DNA of 38,394 bases from Niastella sp. (GCA_017744515.1 JAGIBF010000006.1:1-38394), one strand, 5' to 3'; positions 24,516-34,600 are shown, numbered from the stretch's first letter. Translations and numbers: made by a program. Notes: generated by a model from the letters alone, not told the origin.

Positions 24516-24926
24516 GGTAACGACTTTCTTTTGTGGTCGTCACAGGTTCTGGAGGAGGTATATTCAGGCAGGAATTGGAAATTCTATATTGAACACGTAA
24601 TAGCCTTATGCCATTGGCATCTGCCATAGCACAGACGGTACAATAATACCATGTACTATATCAGACGATATTGGAGTAAGACAAGAAAACAATACAATAG
24701 GAAAGTGTAATTACTAATTGGTCCACAGAGTTACCTATTCATCGAGCCACTCGGATGGGGTTGAGAAAGGAAAGAGGTACGTTGTAGAGTGGTATTCAGG
24801 TGATAAGCTACTGTAAAGCAAGCAAATCTTTTCAACAAATCAAAGCCGTTTTACCAAAATTTTCAATTAATTGATATCCCGTAACTTGGGGGCAAATTGT
24901 ATTTTTGAAGATTCAGGATATCATTT
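24516..24926. other. 411-bp intergenic gap, no gene seen
   Basis: No convincing reading frame, tRNA or hairpin was found here. It separates the divergent protease and cyclotransferase genes. A TATTTTTG -7 box (24900-24907) lies 20 bp before the cyclotransferase ATG. No good TTTG was seen at the -33 position. Confidence 0.6.
24900..24907 (+). promoter_or_regulatory. -7 promoter box for the glutaminyl cyclotransferase gene
   Basis: TATTTTTG matches TAnnTTTG fully. The start would fall near 24914, giving a leader of about 13 nt. The -33 element is poor, so the call rests on one box. Confidence 0.4.
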
Positions 24927-25754
24927 ATGAAGAAAATCAGCTACATAGCATTTGCCATCGCCTGTACAGCCTGGGCTTGCGGCAGCGGAGACGCCGATAA
25001 ACCGGTCGATGTTCCCAACACCGGAACTTCCGACGCCCTGCCACCGGCCATTCCCTATACAGTAGCCAACAAGCTACCCCACGATACCAGTTATTTCACC
25101 GAAGGGCTTGAATTCTATAATGGCCAGTTGCTGGAAAGTTCCGGGGGCAACGACGAAGGCAGTCCCTACCCTTCTGAATTCGGCGTAGTAGACCGTACAA
25201 CCGGTAAAGTGACACCCAAAGCCAAACTCGACAAATCGAAACACTTTGGAGAAGGCATCACCGTTTTTAAAGACAAACTCTATCAACTTACCTGGAAGAG
25301 CGGTGTTGGATTTGTATATGATGCCAAAACCTTTAAGCTCCTCAAAGAATTTAAACTGCCTACGGAAGAAGGTTGGGGCCTCACCCACGACACCGCCTCC
25401 CTCATCATGAGCGATGGCAGCAGCAACCTGTATTACCTCGACCCCGATTCTTTAAGAGTGAAATACACCGTTAATGTGATCCACAACGGCAATCCTGTAG
25501 GTAACCTCAATGAATTGGAATATGTGAACGGAGTGATCTATGCCAACAAATGGGGGGATAATTATATACTCAAAATTGATCCAGCCTCCGGCAAAGTATT
25601 GAGCCAACTGGATTTTGATAGCCTCAACAGAGAAGCAAAAGCAATCTATCCTGGTGCAGCAGAGTTAAACGGTATCGCTTACGACAGCGCCACCGGCAAA
25701 CTCTATATTACCGGTAAAAAGTGGCCCACGCTTTACGAGATTAAATTGCAATAA
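24927..25754 (+). CDS. Glutaminyl-peptide cyclotransferase, likely lipoprotein
   Basis: The protein has 275 residues. It converts N-terminal Gln to pyroglutamate. It belongs to the beta-propeller (plant/bacterial) glutamine cyclotransferase family: FTEGLEFYNGQLLES (57-71), KHFGEGITVF, WGLTHDTASLIMSDGS, NLNELEYVNG and LNGIAYDSATGKLYITGK are family motifs. The N-terminus ends in Ala-Cys-Gly-Ser near Cys18, so a lipoprotein is likely. T9SS cargo in Bacteroidota often carries N-terminal Gln after signal cleavage; several proteins here have Ala/Gln cleavage sites, so this enzyme may modify them. That link is an inference. Confidence 0.93.
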   Translation: MKKISYIAFAIACTAWACGSGDADKPVDVPNTGTSDALPPAIPYTVANKLPHDTSYFTEGLEFYNGQLLESSGGNDEGSPYPSEFGVVDRTTGKVTPKAKLDKSKHFGEGITVFKDKLYQLTWKSGVGFVYDAKTFKLLKEFKLPTEEGWGLTHDTASLIMSDGSSNLYYLDPDSLRVKYTVNVIHNGNPVGNLNELEYVNGVIYANKWGDNYILKIDPASGKVLSQLDFDSLNREAKAIYPGAAELNGIAYDSATGKLYITGKKWPTLYEIKLQ

Positions 25755-25973
25755 AAACAACACTCCCAGATAGCAAAGTTATCATGTAAGCGGCTTTTTT
25801 CGTATATTGGAAGAAGCAACTTTCTCATCTTAGATACACTCTCCCCGTTTAGCTAAAAGCTAATCAAATATTTATTGTGCGCCGCCCTATGCGGCTTGCT
25901 GGCTCCCTGCTGCGATGTGGATGCTGGCAGGCACGAAATACTATTGCTTTATCATTAAACCAAAATATAAACT

Positions 25974-26678
25974 ATGAGAAAGAAGATCCTTATTCTTTTG
26001 ATCTGGCAGGCTACAGCCCTGCTGGCAACAGCGCAGAAAATTACAGACAACAAGTATGTATTCCCCGTAAAGCCGGGATCTGCCGCCTGGCGGGCGTTTA
26101 CCACACACAAACAGATGGAAGAAGCAACCCAGCTTCCGCAAAACGTACTTACGAGCCTCACCACAAAGGCCCTGCTGGAAACCTGCCTCGATTACCCACT
26201 GCTGATCGATATGATGGCCTATAATACACCACAAAAAGGATTGGAAGCAGTGGCCCGTAACTTTAATGGCCTGCAGGAATTGATCAAAAGGAATGATGTG
26301 GCCACTCATCTGGCCAATGTATACCAGCAGTTGATCACAACAGACATTAATAAGCTATCAGCCTTGTCTGACAAGGGAAAATTATCTTTTCAGCTCTCCT
26401 TTATTGAAATACTTTTTGGCCAAAAGCCGGTTCTGGGCAAAATAGACAAGGGCGCGATAAGCTCCTTGAAAACGCATATCACAAGAGCACTCGCCTATAA
26501 AACGTCGCATAGCGACGTATTCAGCGCTGTGACCAACAGCTATACCTTGTTCTTCGCAGGCAATCTTTACTACCATTTTTACCGCAGCGAATTCACGCCC
26601 GCTGCACACGATTTTCTCAGAAGCGGGTCATTAAAAGATACCAGCGTTATAGAAGAAATTACAAAAGCTATCCAATAA
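25974..26678 (+). CDS. Conserved secreted protein of unknown function
   Basis: The protein has 234 residues with a signal peptide (1-20, ATA/Q). The body is mostly helical. The stretch PGSAAWRAFTTHKQMEEA (about 34-51), then LPQNVLTSLTTKALLETCLDY and NGLQELIKRND look like a family I have seen in secreted Bacteroidota proteins, but I cannot name it or give a function. The next gene starts 22 nt after its stop, so the two are probably one operon. The 219-bp gap before it holds only a small GCCGC/GCGGC hairpin (25881-25895). Confidence 0.8.
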   Translation: MRKKILILLIWQATALLATAQKITDNKYVFPVKPGSAAWRAFTTHKQMEEATQLPQNVLTSLTTKALLETCLDYPLLIDMMAYNTPQKGLEAVARNFNGLQELIKRNDVATHLANVYQQLITTDINKLSALSDKGKLSFQLSFIEILFGQKPVLGKIDKGAISSLKTHITRALAYKTSHSDVFSAVTNSYTLFFAGNLYYHFYRSEFTPAAHDFLRSGSLKDTSVIEEITKAIQ

Positions 26679-26700
26679 CCATCCACCAAAACTTATTCTT

Positions 26701-27954
26701 ATGAAGCGGATCTTTATTTTATGTTTGCTCACCATTCCTGCGTTAACCTTTGCGCAGGCTTATACGCCTAAATGCAGCTACGTATCGGTTTTCACACAAA
26801 CTGAATTTACACCATCAGAAATAGCCTATTATAACAGCGCCTATACAAGCGCCTATCCAAGTGCCACATTAATAGGCAATGCTTCCACCACCTATAATTG
26901 CCATAACTATGCATGGAACAAAAGCGATGGCGGCGGCACTTACTGGATGAATACACCCGGCGACGATACTTATTGGACAGATGGCAGCTATGTAGAAGTA
27001 TCACAACATGCCACACCTTATGCCACCAAGGTATCCTATGCTTCCGATGACCATTCAGCAATCACCACCTCCAATCCTAATGTGCATATATCCAAATGGG
27101 GAGCTATGCCATTGATGCAACACGCACCCAACTATACACCGTATGATGAAACCACGCTCAAATATTACAGCGTTCCCATAAGCGGCACTGCAAATATCTG
27201 CAATGGTTCAGAAGTGTATACCACCTTCACCTCTTCAGGCGTATCCTCCTATACCTGGACGGCCGGCAGTTCTATTACGCCAGCTTCACAAACCAGTTCC
27301 AGCAACAGCTTTACAGCATCTACCATTTACACCGGCACCAGTTCCTTATCGGTATCCATGTCTTCCACCTGCTCCGGCACCACAGTAGGCGCTACGCGCG
27401 CCATTGCCCTGGGAAATGGCCCTTTGCTGGGCGGGCTTAAATACAATGGCGGATACAGTTGGCCAGACCCGGTATGCCAAAATGCAGTAGGACAATGGCA
27501 AGTATTGGAACATCCCAACGCCATTGGTGGCGTAAGCCTTGCCTGGAGCTTTACCAATTGCTATTCAGGTTACCCTTATGGAACATTAGTGACCACTTCC
27601 TTCAATGGCCCTATTAGTTCAATGGCCATGGTGAAAGTGGAAGCCACCGGCGCCTGCGGCGTTGGCGAAAACTATACCGTTTACCTGCCTATAGCAGACT
27701 GCGGATTACCACCAGTGGACTGGCGGGTATACCCCAACCCGGTGAAAGGAGGCAGTGTCACCGTTGAGCTGCCTTTCGAGCCAGGCAGGAACGCTGTATT
27801 ACAGATATTTGATAAAAACCTCGTAAAACGCAGGGAAGTCAGGTTGCAATCAGCTTCCATGTCTATATCACTTGCCGGCCTGCCGGCAGGTATTATTTAC
27901 CTCACTGTGACCGATGGCAAAAACCATTTTAAGAAGATCATCATTAAAGAATAA
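26701..27954 (+). CDS. T9SS-sorted protein with a putative cysteine-peptidase-like N-terminal domain
   Basis: The protein has 417 residues with a signal peptide (1-18). Residues 60-142 hold a TYNCHNYAW motif (Cys67-His68), then DDHSAI (His118) and SKWG (131-134), the order of a papain/NlpC-like Cys...His site. A low-complexity Ser/Thr/Gly-rich middle (about 155-235) follows, with a beta-rich region after it. A T9SS sorting domain closes the protein (about 339-417, VDWRVYPNP). It is probably a surface or secreted enzyme acting on peptides or amide bonds. It lies 22 nt after the 25974 gene. The catalytic role is inferred from three motifs only. Confidence 0.8.
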   Translation: MKRIFILCLLTIPALTFAQAYTPKCSYVSVFTQTEFTPSEIAYYNSAYTSAYPSATLIGNASTTYNCHNYAWNKSDGGGTYWMNTPGDDTYWTDGSYVEVSQHATPYATKVSYASDDHSAITTSNPNVHISKWGAMPLMQHAPNYTPYDETTLKYYSVPISGTANICNGSEVYTTFTSSGVSSYTWTAGSSITPASQTSSSNSFTASTIYTGTSSLSVSMSSTCSGTTVGATRAIALGNGPLLGGLKYNGGYSWPDPVCQNAVGQWQVLEHPNAIGGVSLAWSFTNCYSGYPYGTLVTTSFNGPISSMAMVKVEATGACGVGENYTVYLPIADCGLPPVDWRVYPNPVKGGSVTVELPFEPGRNAVLQIFDKNLVKRREVRLQSASMSISLAGLPAGIIYLTVTDGKNHFKKIIIKE

Positions 27955-27984
27955 GAGGCTTAGTAAAATGTAGCAGTTGATGCA

Positions 27985-28020
27985 AAAGAGGTGATACCCT
28001 TCGAAAGGTATCACCTCTTT
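27985..28020. terminator. Bidirectional terminator between convergent genes
   Basis: AAAGAGGTGATACC (27985-27998) pairs perfectly with GGTATCACCTCTTT (28007-28020) around an 8-nt loop (CTTCGAAA). It lies between the convergent genes ending at 27954 and 28039. Confidence 0.88.
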
Positions 28021-28038
28021 GATATTATTTAGTCAATT

Positions 28039-28932
28039 CTATTTAGTAATAATATAGATCAGCGAGCTGCATTTTTCCCGCTGGCACATGGCTTTCATAT
28101 TGGAGATGAAACCACGCAGGAAACCTTTTACCACACTGGCCTTTCCGGTCTTGTATTTTTCACTCAGCAAGCTCACATAAAAACTGTCGAACCACATGGG
28201 TTTGGTACCTTTCACGGTAAGGCCATGTTGTTGGAGCAGCCCACGCATGGAAGCCGGCGAAAAATGATAGAGGTGCCGGGGCACATCGTACGCAGCCCAG
28301 CATTGCTGGTAATGATCCGCATCGTGTGCAGTATAGTTCGGCACAGCGATCAATAACACACCATCCGGTTTCAGTAAAGCTTTCAATTGATCGAGGTATT
28401 CATGCAGTCGGTGCACATGCTCCAGCACATGCCACATGGTGATGGCATCAAATTGGCCCACCGGCAGTTTGAACAGATCACTGGTATCCTGCAAAGCAAT
28501 GCGGTTTTGTTCCTGCGCACGGGCACGCGTTTCAGCATCAGGCTCTAAGCCCGTCACCTGCCAGCCCTGCTGACGCATATAACTGGCAAAAGCGCCCACA
28601 CCGGCCCCTACATCCAGCAGGTTGCCGGTAGCACGCTTTGTAACAGCCTGCACCAGTTTCTTTTTGCTGGAAAGCGTATAGTTCCTGACGATGTGATACA
28701 GCCTGTTGACAAGACCCTTGTTCGTATTCGTGTGGGAGATGTAATTCTCCGATTGATAATATTTACCGATCGCAGACTCCGCCGGGATATCCTGCGTAAA
28801 ACGAAGCGTACAGGCATCACAATGCCATACCTCAAAAAGCTCCTGAGATACCGTATAATCTTTTACGGACAGCACCTTATGAATGGCGGTGGCTTTACAA
28901 GCCGGACATGAAGTATAATGAGCAGTTTCCAC
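28039..28932 (-). CDS. Class I SAM-dependent methyltransferase with N-terminal zinc ribbon
   Basis: The protein has 297 residues. Cys9/Cys12 and Cys38/Cys41 form a CxxC pair set of a zinc ribbon (CPACKATAI, then WHCDACTLRF). Motif I of the methyltransferase fold is NLLDVGAGVGAFA (104-116), with LEPDAETRARA as the acidic loop and ITMWHVLEHVHRL as motif IV-like. Proteins of this plan often methylate sugars or small metabolites linked to cell-surface polysaccharide. The substrate is not known. A run of word repeats (28950-29015) separates it from the HU-CCDC81 gene upstream. Confidence 0.9.
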   Translation of the reverse strand: METAHYTSCPACKATAIHKVLSVKDYTVSQELFEVWHCDACTLRFTQDIPAESAIGKYYQSENYISHTNTNKGLVNRLYHIVRNYTLSSKKKLVQAVTKRATGNLLDVGAGVGAFASYMRQQGWQVTGLEPDAETRARAQEQNRIALQDTSDLFKLPVGQFDAITMWHVLEHVHRLHEYLDQLKALLKPDGVLLIAVPNYTAHDADHYQQCWAAYDVPRHLYHFSPASMRGLLQQHGLTVKGTKPMWFDSFYVSLLSEKYKTGKASVVKGFLRGFISNMKAMCQREKCSSLIYIITK

Positions 28933-28949
28933 GGCTGCAAAGAAAGGGA

Positions 28950-29023
28950 AAGAAAACCGAAGTAGGAAGTCAGAAGTAAGAAGCAGGAAGTAAGACGCTC
29001 TACTCAGAACTCTCGACTCCCGG
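28950..29023. repeat. Purine-rich word repeats (GAAGTAAGAAG type)
   Basis: Short words such as GAAGTAGGAAGTCAG and AGAAGCAGGAAGTAAG follow each other, then an ACTCTCGACTCCCGG stretch that abuts the stop of the 29024 gene. It is the same word family as the arms at 17908-18018, but without a full inverted partner. Confidence 0.5.
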
Positions 29024-29668
29024 CTATCTCCCGGTGCCGATATGTTGTTGATTTCCGGTTCCCGAAGTAGAAAAACCGTTTTGGTAGAAATTAAAGAAGA
29101 TGATACTCAAAGCAATGGCGCCGATGATGATCGCATAGATCCACCAGTTATTTTTTACAGGTTGTTCCTCCTCATATTCATAAGCCACACCCTCCTCAGA
29201 AACGATCTCACGGGTTACTTCCCGGTCGCCCACCAGCATGGTATGCTGCGTGTTGCTGTGGATCACCCGCACAGCCGGGGCGGGTTTTTGCCCTGAGGGA
29301 ATGGCGCCCGCTGCCTCGAAAATGATGTCACCCGATACATCTTTCTTGAGCGCCCCTACTCCTTTCCACTCTACCACTTCATCCGTACGCAACCTGTTGC
29401 GCAGTTCATAAGCCCATTCGTTGTACCATTTGATGGCCTCGTAATCGGCGATATCCTTTTGTTGCGCCAGGTAAGTAAAGAACTCCTTATCAGGTGCGTC
29501 GAAATATTTATCAAAACGGAAATGATAAGAAGGCGGCAGGATCTGCTTATTGATAAAATCCGTCTGAGCCGGTATCCGTTCAATATAAACGGTGCCCAAG
29601 CCCGGGATACTTATACTTTTATGTTGCAGCAAATAGCTGGTCAGCGCTTCAGTCATAACCCACATCAT
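29024..29668 (-). CDS. HU-CCDC81-type domain protein with one transmembrane helix
   Basis: The protein has 214 residues. The N-terminus (MTEALTSYLLQHKSISIPGLG) is that of the bacterial HU-CCDC81 domain 1. Residues 75-120 (YEAIKWYNEWAYELRNRL, VVEWKGVGALKKD) match domain 2. A transmembrane helix lies at about 174-194, followed by a short tail. Many relatives carry a SPOR peptidoglycan-binding domain after the helix; this one has only about 20 residues there. The ATG at 29668 is used, but the Met at 29656 fits the family start as well. It sits in the same direction as the barrel and TPR genes upstream. Confidence 0.85.
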   Translation of the reverse strand: MMWVMTEALTSYLLQHKSISIPGLGTVYIERIPAQTDFINKQILPPSYHFRFDKYFDAPDKEFFTYLAQQKDIADYEAIKWYNEWAYELRNRLRTDEVVEWKGVGALKKDVSGDIIFEAAGAIPSGQKPAPAVRVIHSNTQHTMLVGDREVTREIVSEEGVAYEYEEEQPVKNNWWIYAIIIGAIALSIIFFNFYQNGFSTSGTGNQQHIGTGR

Positions 29669-29773
29669 TTAAGGTTGCGAAAGAACAGTTTTTTTGCGGG
29701 AAATACAAAGAAAAGTTCCAAAGCCTGCCCCGCATCCGCGGGGTCACGAGATACAGTCAGAAGTTGCAGGGGG

Positions 29774-29796
29774 CAGGTTTCAGAACCTGAAACCTG
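29774..29796. repeat. Hairpin CAGGTTTCAG/CTGAAACCTG
   Basis: CAGGTTTCAG (29774-29783) and CTGAAACCTG (29787-29796) form a perfect 10-bp stem with the loop AAC, in the 145-bp gap between two minus-strand genes. Degenerate copies of CCTGTAACCTG follow at 29792-29814. There is no T-run, so termination is doubtful. Confidence 0.7.
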
Positions 29797-29813
29797 TAAC
29801 CTGAATCCTGTAA

Positions 29814-31478
29814 CTATTTAGTATTAAAAGAATAAGTAATTCCACCCAATATATTGAACCCGAACACCTGATACTGGTTCCAGCGCTCATACTTATTGTT
29901 GAAGAGATTGTTCATCTGGAGCCACAGGTTGAAATTCTTCGTTATGCGGAACTCGGCGCCGGCATTGAGGTCGAAGGCAGGATCATTCTTACCATCGTCT
30001 CCGTTCTTGAAGCGGTAGCGGGGACCGTCCCAGGCCCACAGGTCAGTATTGAACCACAGGTCTTTCATGATCTGCCAGCGCAACCCAAGGTTGAGCTCGA
30101 TGGGGATTAGCCCCCAGGCTTTATTTTCACGCGTAACCTTGGTAAACCAGTTATAATTGACAGCCGCTGTTGCATTGAATTTTTCACCAATATTATACCC
30201 TATTTCCGTATGCAGGTTTACGGCATTGATCTGTGGATCATAGATCGTTTTAAAAGTCTTGCCATCCGTAGTATCGTTCACGAACAGCGCCATGTCGGTA
30301 AACTTCTGCAAGCCCAGTTTAGCAGAATAAGAGAAGTGACCAGCCACAGAACCCTTGAACCCAAAGTACAACTCCTGTACACGGGTGTTCATCAATGAAT
30401 CAGGCTGTGCTATCCAGGGATTGATAGAAGCGAATCGCTGGTAAGAACCTTTGAGGTAATGACCGATCCAGCCCAGTTGCAAGGTCAATTGTTTATCATT
30501 GGTGGTGATATCGGCCATGATATTAGGCAGCAGGTTGAAGCGGTTGTTCTGCCAGGAAGGAATTACACCACCATGAATATAAAGATTAGCTGTTTTATAC
30601 TGCAAAGCAGCCGCTACCTGGTACAAGTTGTTATTATCGGTAAACTTACGGCTGCCGCTGTCGATCCGGTAATTCGTAAGGTCAGCAGTAACACCCAGTT
30701 TGAAAGCAAACTCATCTCCGAACGTTTTTTCCAGTGGGAGGTTCAACACGGTATTCGCTTCACGCCCCTTGATATCGTGGTTATCTCCAAAAACGCTTAC
30801 CCGCAAGCTTGGATGATAGTTGAGGCCAAACTCAGTGGGTTCCAGGTTACGGAAATGGACTTTTGCTTCAATAGTCTGAAAACGTTGACGCAGGTCTTTC
30901 TTGGAAAAGACAAGCGTTTCAGGACGGAACCCATATAGGTAATAATCATCACTACTGAACCCTATAGAACCATTCCACTCCAGATTCTGAGAGGTTTTAT
31001 AAGTACCCGCCGCACCTACACTGGCAAGGCTGTTTTTTTGAAACTCTTTATCCCCTTTGGAATTATAATAGTTGGCAAAAACATTGAAGAAGCTGTTCTT
31101 ATTATCACCAAAGCTGAAACCAGCTTTCACATAAGGCTGATGCACATTGCCAATACCAACTTTGATGAAATTACTGTACTGCCACCCGGTGAGCGAGTCC
31201 ATCGACAAAGCCACTGGTTTCAGTTCTGCAGGCTGATACGTGAAATACAGGTTTTGAACAGGAATATTGTATTTGAGCAGAGGCCGCGAAGTATCCACCA
31301 GCGGAGGCGCCGCATTGAAGTTGATCTTGGCAGCATCCCGCAGTACCGGCTTGAAAGTAGAAGTAATGTCGATCGTTTTACGCCTGGTAGTATCCTGCGC
31401 CATGGAGGCTATACCGGCACCCATAAAACAGGCGCTGATCGCTACTACCTTAAAAAGAGATCTATTATTCATCTGCAA
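29814..31478 (-). CDS. Outer-membrane beta-barrel protein (plugless TonB-receptor-like)
   Basis: The protein has 554 residues with a signal peptide (about 1-28, MAQ). After a short linker (about 35-100) the rest alternates hydrophobic and polar residues in many strands rich in Tyr, Phe and Asn. The end, NLWLQMNNLFNNKYERWNQYQVFGFNILGGITYSF, is the last-strand pattern of TonB-dependent receptor barrels. No plug domain is seen at the N-terminus, so it is not a standard TonB receptor. It follows the 1008-residue TPR gene by 141 bp, and the two are likely functional partners. It is probably an outer-membrane scaffold or pore; no transported molecule is suggested. Confidence 0.87.
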   Translation of the reverse strand: MQMNNRSLFKVVAISACFMGAGIASMAQDTTRRKTIDITSTFKPVLRDAAKINFNAAPPLVDTSRPLLKYNIPVQNLYFTYQPAELKPVALSMDSLTGWQYSNFIKVGIGNVHQPYVKAGFSFGDNKNSFFNVFANYYNSKGDKEFQKNSLASVGAAGTYKTSQNLEWNGSIGFSSDDYYLYGFRPETLVFSKKDLRQRFQTIEAKVHFRNLEPTEFGLNYHPSLRVSVFGDNHDIKGREANTVLNLPLEKTFGDEFAFKLGVTADLTNYRIDSGSRKFTDNNNLYQVAAALQYKTANLYIHGGVIPSWQNNRFNLLPNIMADITTNDKQLTLQLGWIGHYLKGSYQRFASINPWIAQPDSLMNTRVQELYFGFKGSVAGHFSYSAKLGLQKFTDMALFVNDTTDGKTFKTIYDPQINAVNLHTEIGYNIGEKFNATAAVNYNWFTKVTRENKAWGLIPIELNLGLRWQIMKDLWFNTDLWAWDGPRYRFKNGDDGKNDPAFDLNAGAEFRITKNFNLWLQMNNLFNNKYERWNQYQVFGFNILGGITYSFNTK

Positions 31479-31532
31479 GTTGATTCTGTGTTAAAGTTCA
31501 TTGATCTGTTTCGAACGAAGTATCATACTCAT

Positions 31533-31609
31533 CTGTCATTTCGAGCCCTGCCAATACGTTGCAACACTGGCAACCACTTCACAGGGCGAGAAATCTGCTA
31601 TCGAAGCAA
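31533..31609 (-). repeat. Dispersed 75-bp element, copy 2
   Basis: This is copy 2 of the element at 10237-10311, inverted. The 28-bp end (31582-31609, CAGGGCGAGAAAT then CTGCTATCGAAGCAA) and the 18-bp end (31533-31550, CTGTCATTTCGAGCCCTG) are exact reverse complements of copy 1. The 31-nt middle is different. It lies between the TPR stop and the barrel start. Confidence 0.75.
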
Positions 31610-31619
31610 ACGCCGCTCT

Positions 31620-34600
31620 CTACTCTACTTTACTATTCTTCTTCTCCGCATCGGCAGTTTCCTTCAGCTTCCGCTCAGCTTCCTGCCTCAATTCTTCAAT
31701 CTTGGCATTATCTACCACACTCTGGTAAGTGGCCTTCGCATTGAAGTAATCCTGTTGCTTGAAGTAAACATCACCCAGCAGGATATAAGCCTTTGTCACC
31801 CAGTTTTCGTAAGAACCAGCCTTATTGATCACCTCGAAAGCCGCTTTCTCAGCATCACCCAGACGGTTTTGCGCCAGGAAACTATTGGCAATCTCGTAAC
31901 GCGCTTCAGCACCATAAGCCGATTTACTGAGCGAGACTACAGAACGGTAAGCAGTGATGGCCTTATCATATTCCTTTGCATTCTGGTGAGACTTGGCAAT
32001 AGCGAGGTTGGCCAGCACTTTATCATCCGTACCAATCCCCTTCTGGTTGAGGAGGTCGCGTGCATTGGCCACGGCATCATCCCATTTTTGCAACTGGTAC
32101 TGGCTGCGCAGCAAACCACGCATACCCTCCAGCTTGTTTTCCTGAGAAGAAGCAAAGTCTTTCAACTTGATAAAGTATTTCTCAGCCTTTGCATAATCCT
32201 TCAGGTCGAAGAAATTAAGGCGGGCAGCATTCACCAGCGCTTTCTCACCAAATTTGTGCGGTACCCTGTCGGCCAGCATTTCATAACCGGCAGCAGCCTT
32301 CGCCCAATCCTTTTGATTGAAATAGATCTCACTCTTATAGTACAAAGCCTCCAGTGAGTTTTTGCCTTCAGGGAATTTAGCGAGGTAATCCTCAAACTTT
32401 TTGGCAGCAGCCGGAAAGTTGCCATTGTTGAACTGCACTTCCGCCTCCTGGTAAGCCAGCTCATCCTCCTGCGTGCTGGTCACCTCTTTACCCATGGTGC
32501 GCGCAAAGTTTACGTACTCACTGGTTTTGCCCTGTTCGATGTAAATGATACGGGCATTCTCCAATGCGGCATCAGCCTCTGGCGAGTTGGGAAACTGCTT
32601 CAGGATCGTAGTATACTGATTCAACGCCTCCGTATTATTATCGAGGTTATAATAAGCAATACCCATTTTCAAGTGCGCCTTGGGCTTGAGCGAAGAGTTG
32701 GGATCACTCACTACATTTTTGAGGTAAGGAATAGCCTCCCGGAATTGCTCATTGGCCAGCAAAGTAACCGCTACTTCCATATTGGCATCAGCTACGAGGC
32801 TGGAGGTGGGGTACTTGCGGCTGATAGAAGAAAGCAGGTTGATCTTCTCCTTGCCATTGTTTACCCCGGCAATCATGGCCTTTTGGAAAGTAGCATAATC
32901 GCTGGATGGCCAGGAGTAGTCGAGCACTTTATTATACATGGCTTCCGCTTTCTTATAGTCGCGGTTCATGTAGTAACAATCCGCAATACGAACATAAGCA
33001 TCCTGTTCGATGGCAGAAGCATTGATCTTGGGAGAGGCAGAAGCTACCTGCTCAAAAAATCCCTGCGCCTGTTTGTAGTTCTCTTTTTTCAGGAAACTAT
33101 AACCAAGGTTGTACTTCGCATTCAGCGGATTCACCTCACCATTTACTACAGGAGTCTTCAGGTATTCAAAGTAATACCGGATCGCATCATCCAGCTTGGT
33201 GAGGCGGTAAGATATCTCCCCTTTCCAAAATTGCACAAAAGGCAACACAGCCGTGTTGTTGGGATCTATCTCGGCGCGGGTAAGCAGCTCCATGGCCGAA
33301 ACCAGCATACCGTCATTGGCCAGCTCAGTAGCACGGCCATACAATATTTTGGGATAAAGACGGCGGGCATTGGGCGAAGGCGATTTCACCCCTTCGAGCA
33401 GGCTGAGCGCATCCTTGTAATTGTTGGTATTCGCCAGCACGCTCACCATCAGCTCACGCGCTTCATTGTTGTATTCGGATTGCGGATAAGCCTGCGTGAA
33501 CTTTTGCAGTTCGGTCAGCGCCACATCCTGGTAGCCAAGCTCATAAGAAAGCTTGGCATAATTATACATGGAAATTTCCTTTTGTTTGGCGTTGCTGTTA
33601 TTGGCAGCCCCGATCAGGAAGGCATTACGGGCATTGGCCTTCTGATTTGTTTTCAGGTAAGCATCCCCCAGGAGGTACATGGCATTCTGCGCCAGTGAAT
33701 CATCTTTACCACTGATCTGCCGGAAACCCTCGATAGCCTTGTTCCAGTTATTCGCTTTATAATAACTATAAGAAAGTTCATATACGTCTTCCCGGCGCAC
33801 CTTGTCAGATTTGTTGACATAAGTTTCCAGGTAAGGCAACGCCTTGTCGTACTGTTGCTTTTCAAAATAAGCATGGCCTACGATCTGGCGCATTTCAAGA
33901 TCATAATGCAGATTGCCACGCTTCAGCTTGCTTTCCGCATATTCCAACGCCTTGTCTTTTTGACCCAGCGCATAATAAATATTGGCTACATAATAAGGTA
34001 CCACCTTCCCATAGTTCTCATGATCCTCTACTACCCTGAAAGCGGCCAGCGCATCATTGTATTTCTTGTCATAAAATGACAAGAAACCATAGTAGTAATT
34101 GGCATCGATGTAATTCGGGTCGTTCTTCATTTGCCGGATGGCATCAAACAGCGGCTTGGCTTGTGCAAACTGCTTATTGGTGAAATACGAATACCCGAGG
34201 TGAAACTTCATATCTGCAATCTCCCGATTGGTAAGATTGGAGATGTCTACCTTTTCGTATAAAGGGATCGCCTCCGTATAGTTCTGCTCCCGGAAATGAT
34301 ATTCAGCGAGGTGATAACCCATCATCTGTGTACGAACATCGTTATCCTCGAGGTCGATGAAATCCTTTGCCTTGGCAACTGCTCCTTTCTCATTCTGCTT
34401 GAGCGCACATACTACAGTATAGTACTTCACTTCCTGGTAAGGAATCGCCTGGTTGATGATATCGGTCTCACGCTGCTTTAGCTGCAGGTCTTTGAGCAAT
34501 GGATACGCCAGGCTATACTGTTCACGCTGAAAGTACTCCTTCGCTTGCTTATATGACGCCTGGGGATCGTTAAGAAAACGGGTTTGCTGTGCAATAGAAA

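Noticed and set aside
24700..24780. tRNA-like stretch in the 24516-24926 gap
   Set aside because: No acceptor stem or T-loop could be built from it.
31038..33698. Long plus-strand frames (439 and 341 codons) opposite the barrel and TPR genes
   Set aside because: They are antisense to genes with clear signal peptides and domains, and have no domains of their own.
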